A DNA stretch of 5,228 nt from Methanosarcinales archaeon (GTDB taxonomy: Archaea; Halobacteriota; Methanosarcinia; Methanosarcinales; Methanogasteraceae): positions 1 through 5,228 of the forward strand of contig QMVM01000163.1 in the NCBI GenBank assembly GCA_003661105.1, read 5' to 3'. A model generated the notes under the pieces. That model was not told the DNA's origin and did no database searches. It saw nothing but the letters and a program-made list of their open reading frames with translations. A program made the translations under genes and the position numbers. Numbering within the stretch: position 1 is the first letter of the stretch; each line of letters begins with the position of its first letter. Of the stretch, positions 1 to 5,228 are shown in pieces.

Positions 1-2
1 AC

Positions 3-185
3 CACTTGGCGGCATTCATCCCCGCTACAAGTAGCGAGGTCTTCTGCCGCGTACCTATAAAAAGTACGGGTGACGAGTTTCTTAAGTTAATGACCCCTCG
101 ATCACAGCAGAAAGAGATATTGAAGTTGTTTCAAAGCGAGAACATCGTAAGGAATGGATATTTGAAATCAATAGGAATTAAGTGA
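3..185 (+). pseudogene. Open frame at left edge, possible gene or element remnant
   Basis: The frame is open from the window edge to a TGA at 183-185 (60 codons) and passes through the hairpin at 9-50. Its last 32 codons, from an ATG at 90, are AT-rich and read like real protein: MTPRSQQKEILKL at the start, NGYLKSIGIK at the end, with a lysine/leucine-rich helix between. There is no Shine-Dalgarno or clear TATA box in front of that ATG. The part before the ATG is mostly the hairpin translated and is probably not coding. A GTG at 182-184 overlaps the stop by four bases and opens a further 22 codons ending at 250 (begins MKKNTTKKLRKFQ), also lysine-rich. I do not recognise either piece. They may be fragments of a decayed accessory gene, a very short protein pair, or chance. 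Confidence 0.25.
9..50. repeat. Imperfect hairpin resembling an IS200/IS605-type element end
   Basis: The outer arms GCGGCA (9-14) and TGCCGC (45-50) are perfect inverted repeats. They enclose a second stem, CCCCGCTAC (20-28) against GTAGCGAGG (31-39), with one mismatch (C22/A37). The unpaired internal loop is ATTCA on the left and TCTTC on the right. This two-storey shape, with 'ATTCATCCC' before and 'TCTTCTG' after the inner stem, is what I recall from the right ends of archaeal and bacterial IS200/IS605 (tnpB/IS1341-type) elements. No tnpA or tnpB coding sequence lies inside the window, so if it is an element end, the gene would be to the left of base 1. A smaller hairpin, CGTAC (50-54) with GTACG (64-68), follows directly. 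The hairpin is visible in the sequence; its assignment to an insertion sequence is by resemblance only. Confidence 0.45.
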
Positions 186-398
186 AGAAGAATACGACCA
201 AGAAACTGCGGAAATTTCAGAGGCATACAGCCCTACGCTACTGGTTTTGATTTTCGGGCGGGAAACTTGGGTTAAAGGCATGCAAGCCACCAAACCTCTG
301 ACCTATTCCAATGCTCACACATCCCGTTCCTCGCATTGCCAACGGTTTTGCTCCGCATCCGGTGTGGTTGTGCTATGCAGTGTACGTCAGAACTCATC
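186..398. other. Region with no recognisable gene
   Basis: I find no protein family, RNA gene or repeat array here on either strand. One plus-strand frame stays open to about 419, but it lacks an ATG near its beginning and its translation is rich in serine, threonine and cysteine with no motif, so it looks like chance. A minus-strand frame from an ATG near 359 gives only 28 residues. The only structure seen is a weak inverted repeat, CAATGC (309-314) with GCATTG (333-338), separated by 18 bases. Together with the IS-like hairpin to the left, this suggests decayed mobile DNA lying upstream of the tRNA gene. Confidence 0.4.
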
Positions 399-408
399 TT
401 ATATAAAA
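399..408. promoter_or_regulatory. TATA-like box of unassigned direction
   Basis: TTATATAAAA fits the archaeal TATA consensus well, and its core TTATATAA is palindromic, so it could serve either strand. Used to the right, transcription would begin near 430 and give the tRNA-Leu an upstream leader of roughly 80 bases. Used to the left, it would start near 375, where I see no gene. It is the best TATA match in the left 500 bases, yet it is not at the usual distance from any recognised gene. Confidence 0.4.
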
Positions 409-468
409 CCCTGCAAATGAAACCATCAGCACCAGCCGGCGCGACAGTTCCGCGTCCGCCGCCATAGA

Positions 469-476
469 TTTATTAA
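469..476 (+). promoter_or_regulatory. Probable TATA box of tRNA-Leu
   Basis: TTTATTAA is centred about 36 bases before the first base of the tRNA. Archaeal transcription usually begins about 25 bases after the box centre, here near 497, leaving a leader of about ten bases for RNase P to remove. The spacing argues for this box over the better-matching one at 399-408. The choice rests on spacing and consensus only. Confidence 0.5.
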
Positions 477-507
477 CAAACGATTCCAAGAGACGGTATA
501 CCCAAAG

Positions 508-592
508 GCGGGGGTTGCCCAGCCAGGTCAAAGGCGATGGGTTTAGGGCCCATTCTCGCAGGAGTTCGTGGGTTCGAATCCCACCCCCCGCA
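508..592 (+). tRNA. tRNA-Leu, anticodon UAG
   Basis: The full cloverleaf can be drawn. The acceptor stem GCGGGGG (508-514) pairs perfectly with CCCCCGC (585-591), with discriminator A592. The D stem is GCC (517-519) with GGC (533-535). The anticodon stem ATGGG (537-541) pairs with CCCAT (549-553), and the loop TTTAGGG carries anticodon TAG at 544-546. The T stem GTGGG (568-572) pairs with CCCAC (580-584) around TTCGAAT. The 14-base variable region (554-567), with a CTC/GAG stem, marks a class II tRNA, which together with UAG means leucine (CUA and wobble CUN codons). There is no intron and the CCA end is not encoded (TGT follows A592), so it would be added by CCA transferase. G547 is position 37, the base that Trm5, encoded at the right of this window, methylates. 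Confidence 0.98.
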
Positions 593-610
593 TGTTCAGG
601 AAAAGCGTCT

Positions 611-1606
611 TCAAACTTCACTCCTCCGGGATTCTTTCCATTCAACGCCGCATCCGAGCACCTGTTTTTTCAGTGCGACAACCCCGCAGAGCGTGATCAG
701 CCAGAGATGCGCGATGAGTCCGAATGTCCGGACAACCCCGCGGCGTAGACCATACCTCTGCCACAGCCGAAGCCCGTACAGCGGCACGAGCGGTGTAGCA
801 AGAAATGCGACAAAAGGCAGCGTCAGCGAAAGAAACCACGCCAACCGCCTCGGCACAGGGATATTTGACCGCAGAAACGATCCCATGTGTGTGTGCAGCC
901 CCTGATATGCGCCGGTTAACCATCTGACGCGCTGATTGAAGAGATCGCCGATGCTGGACGGCGCCTGCTCACCTACAAACGTCTCCGGAACGAATACGCC
1001 GACGAGACCTGAAAGATACGCTTTCTGGGTGAAATCAAGATCCTCACATGATACGGACTCGTTCAGCCGTTCGAAGCGATGTTCTTCCATGAGTTTCATA
1101 TTCAAGACCCCGATCAGACCGTTGAACTGGTTAAATCCACCCACCATCTTAAATATGCGGTAAACGTCAGAAAAAAAGAAATATTCCGCAGCAATCGTCT
1201 GGGTCACGATGTTTTCATCCGCGTTCGTGACAAAACGTGCGCTGCTTGCGATTATCGCATCACGGTTCGACCGTAGCGCGTCCACGCATTCGACCAGGAA
1301 ATTCCGCATGGGGCGGCTGTCCACATCAAAGAGCGCTATGTAGTCCGGCATTCCCACATACGCCGCGAGAGCATCGTTAACAGCACCAGCGCGTCGCCCA
1401 CGGTTGTCCATACGGGCAAGCACGGTAACCGGCACCTCTTCTAAAAATTTCAGGCGGTCATCATCCCCTTCCACGAGATCGAGGACATAAGTAACCCGAA
1501 CCTCCAGATCCCTCTTTTCAAGATCCAATAGGCACTCTACGGATTTCTTAAGCACTGATAACGGCTCAAACGACGCTACAGGTACGATGACAGATAGTTC
1601 TTCCAT
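611..1606 (-). CDS. Membrane-associated family 2 glycosyltransferase
   Basis: This 331-residue protein probably transfers a sugar from a nucleotide-sugar donor to a growing glycan or lipid acceptor at the inner face of the cytoplasmic membrane. The N-terminus is a GT-A fold of the GT2 type: the opening strand LSVIVPV (about 4-10), GRRAGAVNDAL (about 70-80), the metal- and donor-binding DVDS (94-97), CEDLDF (187-192) carrying the usual catalytic-base ED, and QRVRW (225-229). The last is the QxxRW motif of processive enzymes such as cellulose and hyaluronan synthases. Hydrophobic segments at about 256-278 and 293-312 close the protein, followed by a VEWKESRR tail typical of complete members. 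ATG 1606 overlaps by one base the TGA of the upstream membrane-protein gene. A GTG at 1609 directly before it is an alternative start, and neither has a clear Shine-Dalgarno. Substrate and product cannot be told from sequence. The gene converges on tRNA-Leu. Confidence 0.92.
   Translation of the reverse strand: MEELSVIVPVASFEPLSVLKKSVECLLDLEKRDLEVRVTYVLDLVEGDDDRLKFLEEVPVTVLARMDNRGRRAGAVNDALAAYVGMPDYIALFDVDSRPMRNFLVECVDALRSNRDAIIASSARFVTNADENIVTQTIAAEYFFFSDVYRIFKMVGGFNQFNGLIGVLNMKLMEEHRFERLNESVSCEDLDFTQKAYLSGLVGVFVPETFVGEQAPSSIGDLFNQRVRWLTGAYQGLHTHMGSFLRSNIPVPRRLAWFLSLTLPFVAFLATPLVPLYGLRLWQRYGLRRGVVRTFGLIAHLWLITLCGVVALKKQVLGCGVEWKESRRSEV
665..670 (+). terminator. T6 run, possible tRNA terminator
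   Basis: Six consecutive T residues lie on the plus strand 73 bases after the tRNA end. Oligo-T tracts are the usual intrinsic terminator in archaea, and no T run occurs closer to the tRNA. The tract is inside the convergent glycosyltransferase gene, so it may simply reflect coding sequence there. Confidence 0.25.
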
Positions 1607-1893
1607 CACTTAAGGAGCAGGGTGATTATATCAGCACCCTGTGTGTTAACAACGATCAGGTTCAGTACGATGCCGATGAGCGCTCCTGTGATTAGACTGG
1701 TGACGATCCGGATCTTGATGATGAGAACTGCTGCTATGATTATAGATATGATCAGTCCGATGCCGGAACTCGATCCGATCATCCCCAGAAGCCCAACTGA
1801 CCCCTGTATCCATTCCAGCAGTACCGAGACTGCATTTATTCCGAATACGACCCCCACTATCACGCCGATTATAGTGAATGTGTTGTTTCTCAT
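1606..1893 (-). CDS. Small three-helix membrane protein, function unknown
   Basis: The 95-residue product is almost entirely hydrophobic, with likely membrane helices at about 6-28, 44-62 and 63-84. A short glycine/serine-rich loop (about 31-45) follows the first helix, and a KIR turn lies between the second and third. There is no signal-peptidase site and no catalytic motif. I do not recognise a family; the glycine-spaced last helix faintly recalls BofA-like proteins, but the second half of that family is missing, so I do not claim it. The ATG at 1893 is preceded by GGGCGA, only a weak ribosome site. It lies 28 bases after phoU, and its stop overlaps the glycosyltransferase start by one base. 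That coupling suggests the two membrane proteins are made together, so it could be a partner or anchor of the glycosyltransferase. Long isoleucine/valine stretches and the coupling make it a credible gene rather than a chance frame. Confidence 0.8.
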   Translation of the reverse strand: MRNNTFTIIGVIVGVVFGINAVSVLLEWIQGSVGLLGMIGSSSGIGLIISIIIAAVLIIKIRIVTSLITGALIGIVLNLIVVNTQGADIITLLLK

Positions 1894-1921
1894 GGTGTCG
1901 CCCTATTTATCAATTTTGTAA

Positions 1922-2575
1922 TCAGTTCAGATGCACCCGATCTCCGGTCACCATGTAGATCACGTTCTCGCAGATGTTCACGGCATGATCTCCGATCCGC
2001 TCGAGATACTTCGATACGAAGAGCAGGTGCGAGATGTTGGTGAGTTTCTTCGGATCCTCTACGAGATATGTCAGGAGTTCTCGCCTGACCTGATCATACA
2101 AGCCATCGACAAGATCGTCCTTCTCTGCCGACGCATAAGCAAGATCGCTGTCAGAATCGTGAAATGCCCGGATTGCGGAACCTAACATCTCACGTGTCAT
2201 ATCGGACATGCGCGGGATATCGATTAAGGGTTTCACGTGCTGCTCTCCTTTCGAATATATCGTGGCTCTTGCAATATCAACAGCAAGATCGCCCATCCGC
2301 TCAAGGTCGATCTGAATCTTAAGTGCCGTTGCAATCGTCCTGAGATCGACTGCCATCGGCTGCTGGAGCGCGATCAGCCGCAGACACGCCTTCTCGATGT
2401 CACATGCAAGATCATCCACCCCCCCGTCTCTATCGATCACCGATTGAGCCATCGCTGCGTCCATAGCCTTAAGCGATACGACCGCATCATTTATGATTGC
2501 ATCAACCATGTTGCCAAGTTTTATGATATCTTTCTTAAGGTCTTCCAGTTCCTGTTCGTACTGATTCCTTACCAT
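1922..2575 (-). CDS. phoU: PhoU, phosphate-signalling accessory protein
   Basis: This 217-residue protein has the usual length and the two-repeat, all-helical layout of PhoU. Each repeat ends in the family's acidic metal-binding signature: ERMGDLAVD (92-100) in the first and ERIGDHAVN (192-200) in the second. VDLRTIATALKI (77-88), just before the first signature, is also typical. PhoU proteins bind iron or other metals at these clusters and, where studied in bacteria, damp the Pst phosphate transporter and its sensor kinase. Archaeal members are less understood and may simply modulate phosphate uptake. No pstSCAB genes or kinase are in the window. The ATG at 2575 has AGGT eight bases upstream as a modest ribosome site. 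It heads a three-gene minus-strand cluster and lies 46 bases after hisG, enough to hold its own promoter. Confidence 0.95.
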   Translation of the reverse strand: MVRNQYEQELEDLKKDIIKLGNMVDAIINDAVVSLKAMDAAMAQSVIDRDGGVDDLACDIEKACLRLIALQQPMAVDLRTIATALKIQIDLERMGDLAVDIARATIYSKGEQHVKPLIDIPRMSDMTREMLGSAIRAFHDSDSDLAYASAEKDDLVDGLYDQVRRELLTYLVEDPKKLTNISHLLFVSKYLERIGDHAVNICENVIYMVTGDRVHLN

Positions 2576-2598
2576 TGTAACCTGTTATGTATCTGAAG

Positions 2599-2606
2599 TT
2601 ATATTA
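2599..2606 (-). promoter_or_regulatory. Possible TATA box for the phoU cluster
   Basis: On the minus strand this reads TAATATAA and sits in the 46-base gap between hisG and phoU. A start about 25 bases beyond the centre would fall near 2577, only a few bases before the phoU ATG, giving a leaderless or near-leaderless message. The AGGT in front of the ATG would then be outside the transcript, so either this box or that ribosome site is probably not used; readthrough from hisG is the alternative. Confidence 0.4.
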
Positions 2607-2621
2607 GATATTGCGTTTGCA

Positions 2622-3494
2622 TCAGCGCACGATCTTTGATATATTGAGTTCGAGGATGTCCTCTGCGCCAAGACGCTTCAGTTCCGGGATCAGGATATTC
2701 ACAGTCTCCTTCGCAACCACGGTCTCGACCGCGTAATATTCGGAGTTGTATAGCTTGGTCACGGTCGGCAGTTTCATCGCAGGCAGCGCGGCGATCAACT
2801 CGTCGAGTTTCCCTGCTGGCACGTTCATAGCCAGAAGCACCTTGCCGCGAGCCTCAATTACGGCAAGAAGCAGCGTTCGTATCTCCTCGATCGCTTTTCG
2901 CTTCGCAGGATCATTCCAGCTATCCTTGTTCGCGACCAACTTCGTTGTCGATTCAAGCATCACGTCGATGATCTTTAAGTTGTTCTTCCGAAGCGTTGAC
3001 CCTGTCTCGGTAACATCGACCACGACATCCATCAGATCAGGAACCTTCGCCTCGGTAGCGCCGTAAGAGAAATGGATCGTTGTAGGAATCCCGAGTCTCT
3101 CGAAATAACTTCGGGTGATGTTTGGGTACTCGGTCGTCACCCTGCTATGTGGCTTGATATTGGATGCGTCTTTTATTTTTTGGTCATCAGGCACCGCAAT
3201 AACGATCTTAACGATTCCTGAGCCCTGCTTGCTGTATGGCATGTCAGCAATCTCGATCACGTCTGCGCCCGACTCGATCACCCAATCATGCCCTGTTATT
3301 CCCACATCGAAGTACCCCTCCGCCACATAACCGGCAATCTCTTGCGGACGCAGGATCTTCACTTTTCCGATCCGCGGGTCGTTGATATTTGGGTTGTACT
3401 CCCGTTCGGTCCTCTTGATCTCGAGATCTGCCTGTTTGAAGAGGAGAAACGTCTGCTCCTCAAGGCTTCCTTTTGGTATTGCTATACTCAACAT
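2622..3494 (-). CDS. hisG: ATP phosphoribosyltransferase HisG, long form
   Basis: HisG joins ATP and PRPP to give N1-(5-phosphoribosyl)-ATP and pyrophosphate, the committed first step of histidine synthesis, in the cytoplasm. The 290-residue length marks the long form, which has a C-terminal regulatory domain and works without HisZ. Visible landmarks are IAIPKGSL at the N-terminus (4-11), FDVGITGHDW (62-71), and the PRPP-binding stretch from ATEAKVPDL (146-154) through DVTETGSTL (160-168). The HisG_C ACT-like domain runs from about 218 to 290 and normally binds histidine for feedback inhibition. I chose ATG 3494, where the family's usual MLSIAIPKG begins. An in-frame ATG at 3518 would add eight atypical residues and lies within a TATA-like box. 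No other his gene is present; phoU follows 46 bases later on the same strand. Confidence 0.97.
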   Translation of the reverse strand: MLSIAIPKGSLEEQTFLLFKQADLEIKRTEREYNPNINDPRIGKVKILRPQEIAGYVAEGYFDVGITGHDWVIESGADVIEIADMPYSKQGSGIVKIVIAVPDDQKIKDASNIKPHSRVTTEYPNITRSYFERLGIPTTIHFSYGATEAKVPDLMDVVVDVTETGSTLRKNNLKIIDVMLESTTKLVANKDSWNDPAKRKAIEEIRTLLLAVIEARGKVLLAMNVPAGKLDELIAALPAMKLPTVTKLYNSEYYAVETVVAKETVNILIPELKRLGAEDILELNISKIVR

Positions 3495-3516
3495 CGATGT
3501 AACTCTGTGGTGGCGC

Positions 3517-3531
3517 ATTAATAGTTTTCTT
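3517..3531 (-). promoter_or_regulatory. Candidate BRE/TATA promoter of hisG
   Basis: Read on the minus strand, a purine run AAGAAAA (3531-3525) resembling a BRE is followed by CTATTAAT (3524-3517), a moderate TATA match. Transcription about 25 bases past the box centre would begin near 3496, two bases before ATG 3494, giving a leaderless or near-leaderless message. This fits the absence of a Shine-Dalgarno in front of hisG and supports the 3494 start. Confidence 0.45.
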
Positions 3532-3608
3532 ATCGGCGGAGTTGATTCGTTGATCTGTCCATGGGGTTGTTATTGGTGACCGTGTGGCAGATATCGGGAT
3601 AAAGATTT

Positions 3609-4397
3609 ATGGCTAAACTGCGCAAACAGATTCGTGCAGAGGAAGAGAACGTTGAAATTGTGTTTGATAATCCGGAAGATGTCATGGAGCGAGAAGAGAA
3701 GACCGTTATCGAATATCGAATTGGCAGCAGCCACAGATCAGAGGTAGCCATGACCGACCGTGGAACCGCAATGATTCTTGCAGCAGAGGATATCAGGCAC
3801 TTGTTGTCGAGAGGATACCCGCGCACAGGAGTCATACGGTTTGCAAGCGATCATTACCGGCTGGAAAATCGGGATCGGCACATATTGATGCGTGTCGTCG
3901 TCGAACCCGGGGTTGCGGCGTTACGCATCAGGAAAAGGATACCGTGCACTGGCATCAAGGATAAAGAGATCATGATAGATGGATATAATGTCATCATCGC
4001 AACAGAAAGCGTGATTTTTGGAGAACCTGTATTCTTATGCGATGATGGATTTATACGGGACATCAGAGGTGTTTTCAGGAACTACAAAAATCCGGTGGAG
4101 GGTGTTTGCAGACAGGTTCTTGAGATCCTGTCCGGATACGAGCCGGATTCTGTTACCTTCCTCTTCGATGCCCAGATCAGCAAGAGCGGTATGCTTGCAC
4201 GCTATATTCGCGGACTGCTTCCTGTGTATTCCCTTTCAGGAGACGCGAGAACATCAAAGCATGTCGATTTCGATCTGAAGCACTGTGACATGATTGTTGC
4301 AACTGGTGACGGTAATATCATCGATGAAGTTCGATCCGCGGTGGATCTTCCCGGATGCATCCTTGAGAAACTTGGTAAAAGGGCGTTCACGATATAA
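3609..4397 (+). CDS. DUF434/DUF5616 protein, putative PIN/NYN-like nuclease
   Basis: The 262-residue product has two parts known from an uncharacterised, mainly archaeal family. The first is a small DUF434 domain with EDIRHLLSRGYPR (60-72) and ASDHYRL (79-85). The second is a DUF5616 domain from about 120, with IDGYNVI (123-129), FLCDDGFIRDI (142-152), FLFDAQISKSG (184-194) and IVATGDGNIID (229-239). The spaced aspartates and the IDGYN opening resemble PIN/NYN ribonucleases, where such residues hold a metal; this is my inference and no activity is established here. Most relatives begin near residue 48, and an ATG at 3750 preceded by GAGGT would give a 215-residue protein of that usual size. 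The first 47 residues are charged, especially in glutamate, and look coding, so I keep 3609 as the start but rate it uncertain. Its TAA touches the trm5 ATG, implying coupled translation and possibly a shared role in tRNA metabolism. Confidence 0.9.
   Translation: MAKLRKQIRAEEENVEIVFDNPEDVMEREEKTVIEYRIGSSHRSEVAMTDRGTAMILAAEDIRHLLSRGYPRTGVIRFASDHYRLENRDRHILMRVVVEPGVAALRIRKRIPCTGIKDKEIMIDGYNVIIATESVIFGEPVFLCDDGFIRDIRGVFRNYKNPVEGVCRQVLEILSGYEPDSVTFLFDAQISKSGMLARYIRGLLPVYSLSGDARTSKHVDFDLKHCDMIVATGDGNIIDEVRSAVDLPGCILEKLGKRAFTI
3741..3745 (+). promoter_or_regulatory. Internal ribosome site that may set the DUF434 start
   Basis: GAGGT stands four bases before an in-frame ATG at 3750, the best Shine-Dalgarno match around this gene; ATG 3609 has none at normal spacing. 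Starting here gives MTDRGTAMILAAEDIRHLL, close to the usual family N-terminus. The four-base spacing is somewhat short, so it is not decisive. Confidence 0.4.
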
Positions 4398-5228
4398 ATG
4401 ACAGTAAAACGACGGCTCTGGTGTGTACAGGTACCCAAACAGAGCGGCGAACCCGTCCGCAGTTTGCTTGTCGAGATGGGTGCATTTCAGAAGGACGCTG
4501 CGGTTCAGAGGGATGACGCTTATCTGTATTTCCCGGTTAAATATGAAATTGGGATTGCGGATCAATTTCCTGATGTTAGACTCCTGCAGAGGGACTTTGA
4601 GTGCGTAGAAAAGCAAACGTTCGAGTCCATCCTCGGATTTACCCCGTCTTATGACATGATCGGGGATATTGCGATCATCGATTCCGATGATCCCGATGCA
4701 GAGAGGATCGCGGACGCCATTATCCGAATGCACAGGCACATAAAGACCGTTCTCGGGGCGATGTCGCCGGTGCAGGGCGAGTTTCGGGTCAGGGATTTCC
4801 GCGTGGTTGCGGGCGAGCCAAAGACCGAGACCGTGCACAAGGAGTATGGCTGCCAGTACGAGATCGATCTTGCCCGCGTCTACTTCACACAAAGACTCGC
4901 AACAGAACGAAAACGCATCGCTGATCAGGTCTGCGGCAGGGACGTCGTTGTCGATATGTTTGCAGGTGCAGGACCCTTTAGCATCCTTGTCGCAAAATCA
5001 GCTAAGGAGGTGGTGGCGATTGATATGAATCCTGCGGCGACCCGCTATCTGGAAAGAAACGCACGGTTAAACAGGATCAATAACATGCGGATCATCTGTA
5101 GTGATGCGGCAGACGTTGCGTACGATCCTGACCTTGCCCATATCGCAGATCATGTGATCATGAACCTGCCGCACTCGGCAGAGGAGTTCCTTGACGAAGC
5201 GTTGACGATTCTAAAACCCGGCGGCATC
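4398..5228 (+). CDS. trm5: Trm5, tRNA (guanine37-N1)-methyltransferase, 3' end cut
   Basis: Trm5 uses S-adenosylmethionine to methylate N1 of G37 next to the anticodon, which prevents +1 frameshifting in tRNAs for Leu, Pro and Arg. The window holds 277 codons with no stop; family length is about 330-340, so roughly the last 55 residues lie beyond the right edge. In order are a D1 domain (about 1-68) as in the archaeal Trm5b type, YDMIGDIAII (85-94), GEFRVRDF (127-134) and VHKEYG (146-151). The Rossmann methyltransferase core then begins with VVDMFAGAGPFSI (184-196) for SAM binding, AIDMNP (207-212) and the catalytic-region motif IMNLPHSAEEF (254-264). The ATG follows the TAA of the upstream DUF434 gene with no gap, and no good Shine-Dalgarno is seen, so translation is probably coupled to that gene. 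A minus-strand open frame at 4254-4892 is its shadow. Confidence 0.96.
   Translation, partial: MTVKRRLWCVQVPKQSGEPVRSLLVEMGAFQKDAAVQRDDAYLYFPVKYEIGIADQFPDVRLLQRDFECVEKQTFESILGFTPSYDMIGDIAIIDSDDPDAERIADAIIRMHRHIKTVLGAMSPVQGEFRVRDFRVVAGEPKTETVHKEYGCQYEIDLARVYFTQRLATERKRIADQVCGRDVVVDMFAGAGPFSILVAKSAKEVVAIDMNPAATRYLERNARLNRINNMRIICSDAADVAYDPDLAHIADHVIMNLPHSAEEFLDEALTILKPGGI

Noticed and set aside
309..338. Inverted repeat CAATGC/GCATTG as a structured RNA or operator
   Set aside because: The stem has six pairs with an 18-base loop and no supporting context, which is easily expected by chance.
394..645. Minus-strand open frame of 83 codons across the tRNA
   Set aside because: Its centre (GIRTHELLREWALNPSP) is the antisense translation of the tRNA, a common annotation artefact in archaeal genomes.
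515..905. Plus-strand open frames running through the tRNA and into the glycosyltransferase gene
   Set aside because: Their beginnings are the tRNA sequence translated and the rest is antisense to a convincing glycosyltransferase; no motif is present.
2237..2596. Plus-strand open frame of 119 codons opposite phoU
   Set aside because: It lies wholly antisense to phoU apart from its last bases and has no family features or promoter.
3530..4063. Minus-strand open frames opposite the DUF434 gene
   Set aside because: They are rich in serine, arginine and methionine without motifs, and the opposite strand encodes a clear family protein.
4254..4892. Minus-strand open frame of 212 codons opposite the DUF434 and trm5 genes
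   Set aside because: It spans the junction of two well-supported plus-strand genes, shows no recognisable domain, and its openness is explained by the codon bias of those genes on the other strand.
1..5228. CRISPR array, att-type direct repeats or an origin
   Set aside because: No spaced direct repeats are visible, no second copy of the tRNA 3' end appears in the window, and no repeat cluster with cdc6/orc genes is seen.

Overview
The window comes from an archaeal chromosome, most likely a euryarchaeon of the Methanomicrobia / Halobacteriota type (methanogen, ANME or related alkane oxidiser; the exact lineage cannot be fixed from this stretch). The main reasons are an archaeal-type Trm5 with its N-terminal D1 domain, a DUF434/DUF5616 protein (a family I know mainly from archaea), TATA-like boxes placed close to start codons, few Shine-Dalgarno sites, and a tRNA gene with no encoded CCA. 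The protein genes are of moderate GC content.

Layout. Positions 1-507 hold no protein gene that I can recognise. At the left edge is a long imperfect hairpin (9-50) resembling the ends of IS200/IS605-type elements. A short AT-rich open frame (3-185) runs through and past it. The rest appears non-coding and contains two TATA-like boxes. A plus-strand tRNA-Leu(UAG) follows at 508-592. It converges, with an 18-base gap, on a minus-strand gene cluster: phoU (1922-2575), a small three-helix membrane protein of unknown function (1606-1893), and a family-2 membrane glycosyltransferase (611-1606). Upstream of phoU on the same strand is hisG (2622-3494), the long form of ATP phosphoribosyltransferase. 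hisG appears to have its own promoter in the divergent gap 3495-3608. On the plus strand from 3609 are a DUF434/DUF5616 protein and, with no gap (TAAATG), trm5, which runs off the right edge.

How the genes may work together. The DUF434/DUF5616 protein and Trm5 look like one transcription unit and would be translationally coupled. Trm5 makes m1G37 in tRNAs with G at position 37, including tRNA-Leu such as the one in this window. The C-terminal half of the DUF434 protein shows a conserved-looking set of aspartates and an IDGYN motif that resemble PIN/NYN nuclease folds, so a role in RNA metabolism is plausible but unproven. The small membrane protein and the glycosyltransferase overlap by one base and may act together at the membrane. 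Their link to PhoU (phosphate signalling) rests on position only. hisG stands apart from other his genes here. Nothing in the window is a clear new system; the best leads are the putative nuclease beside trm5, the phoU-membrane-glycosyltransferase cluster and the unexplained left 500 bases.
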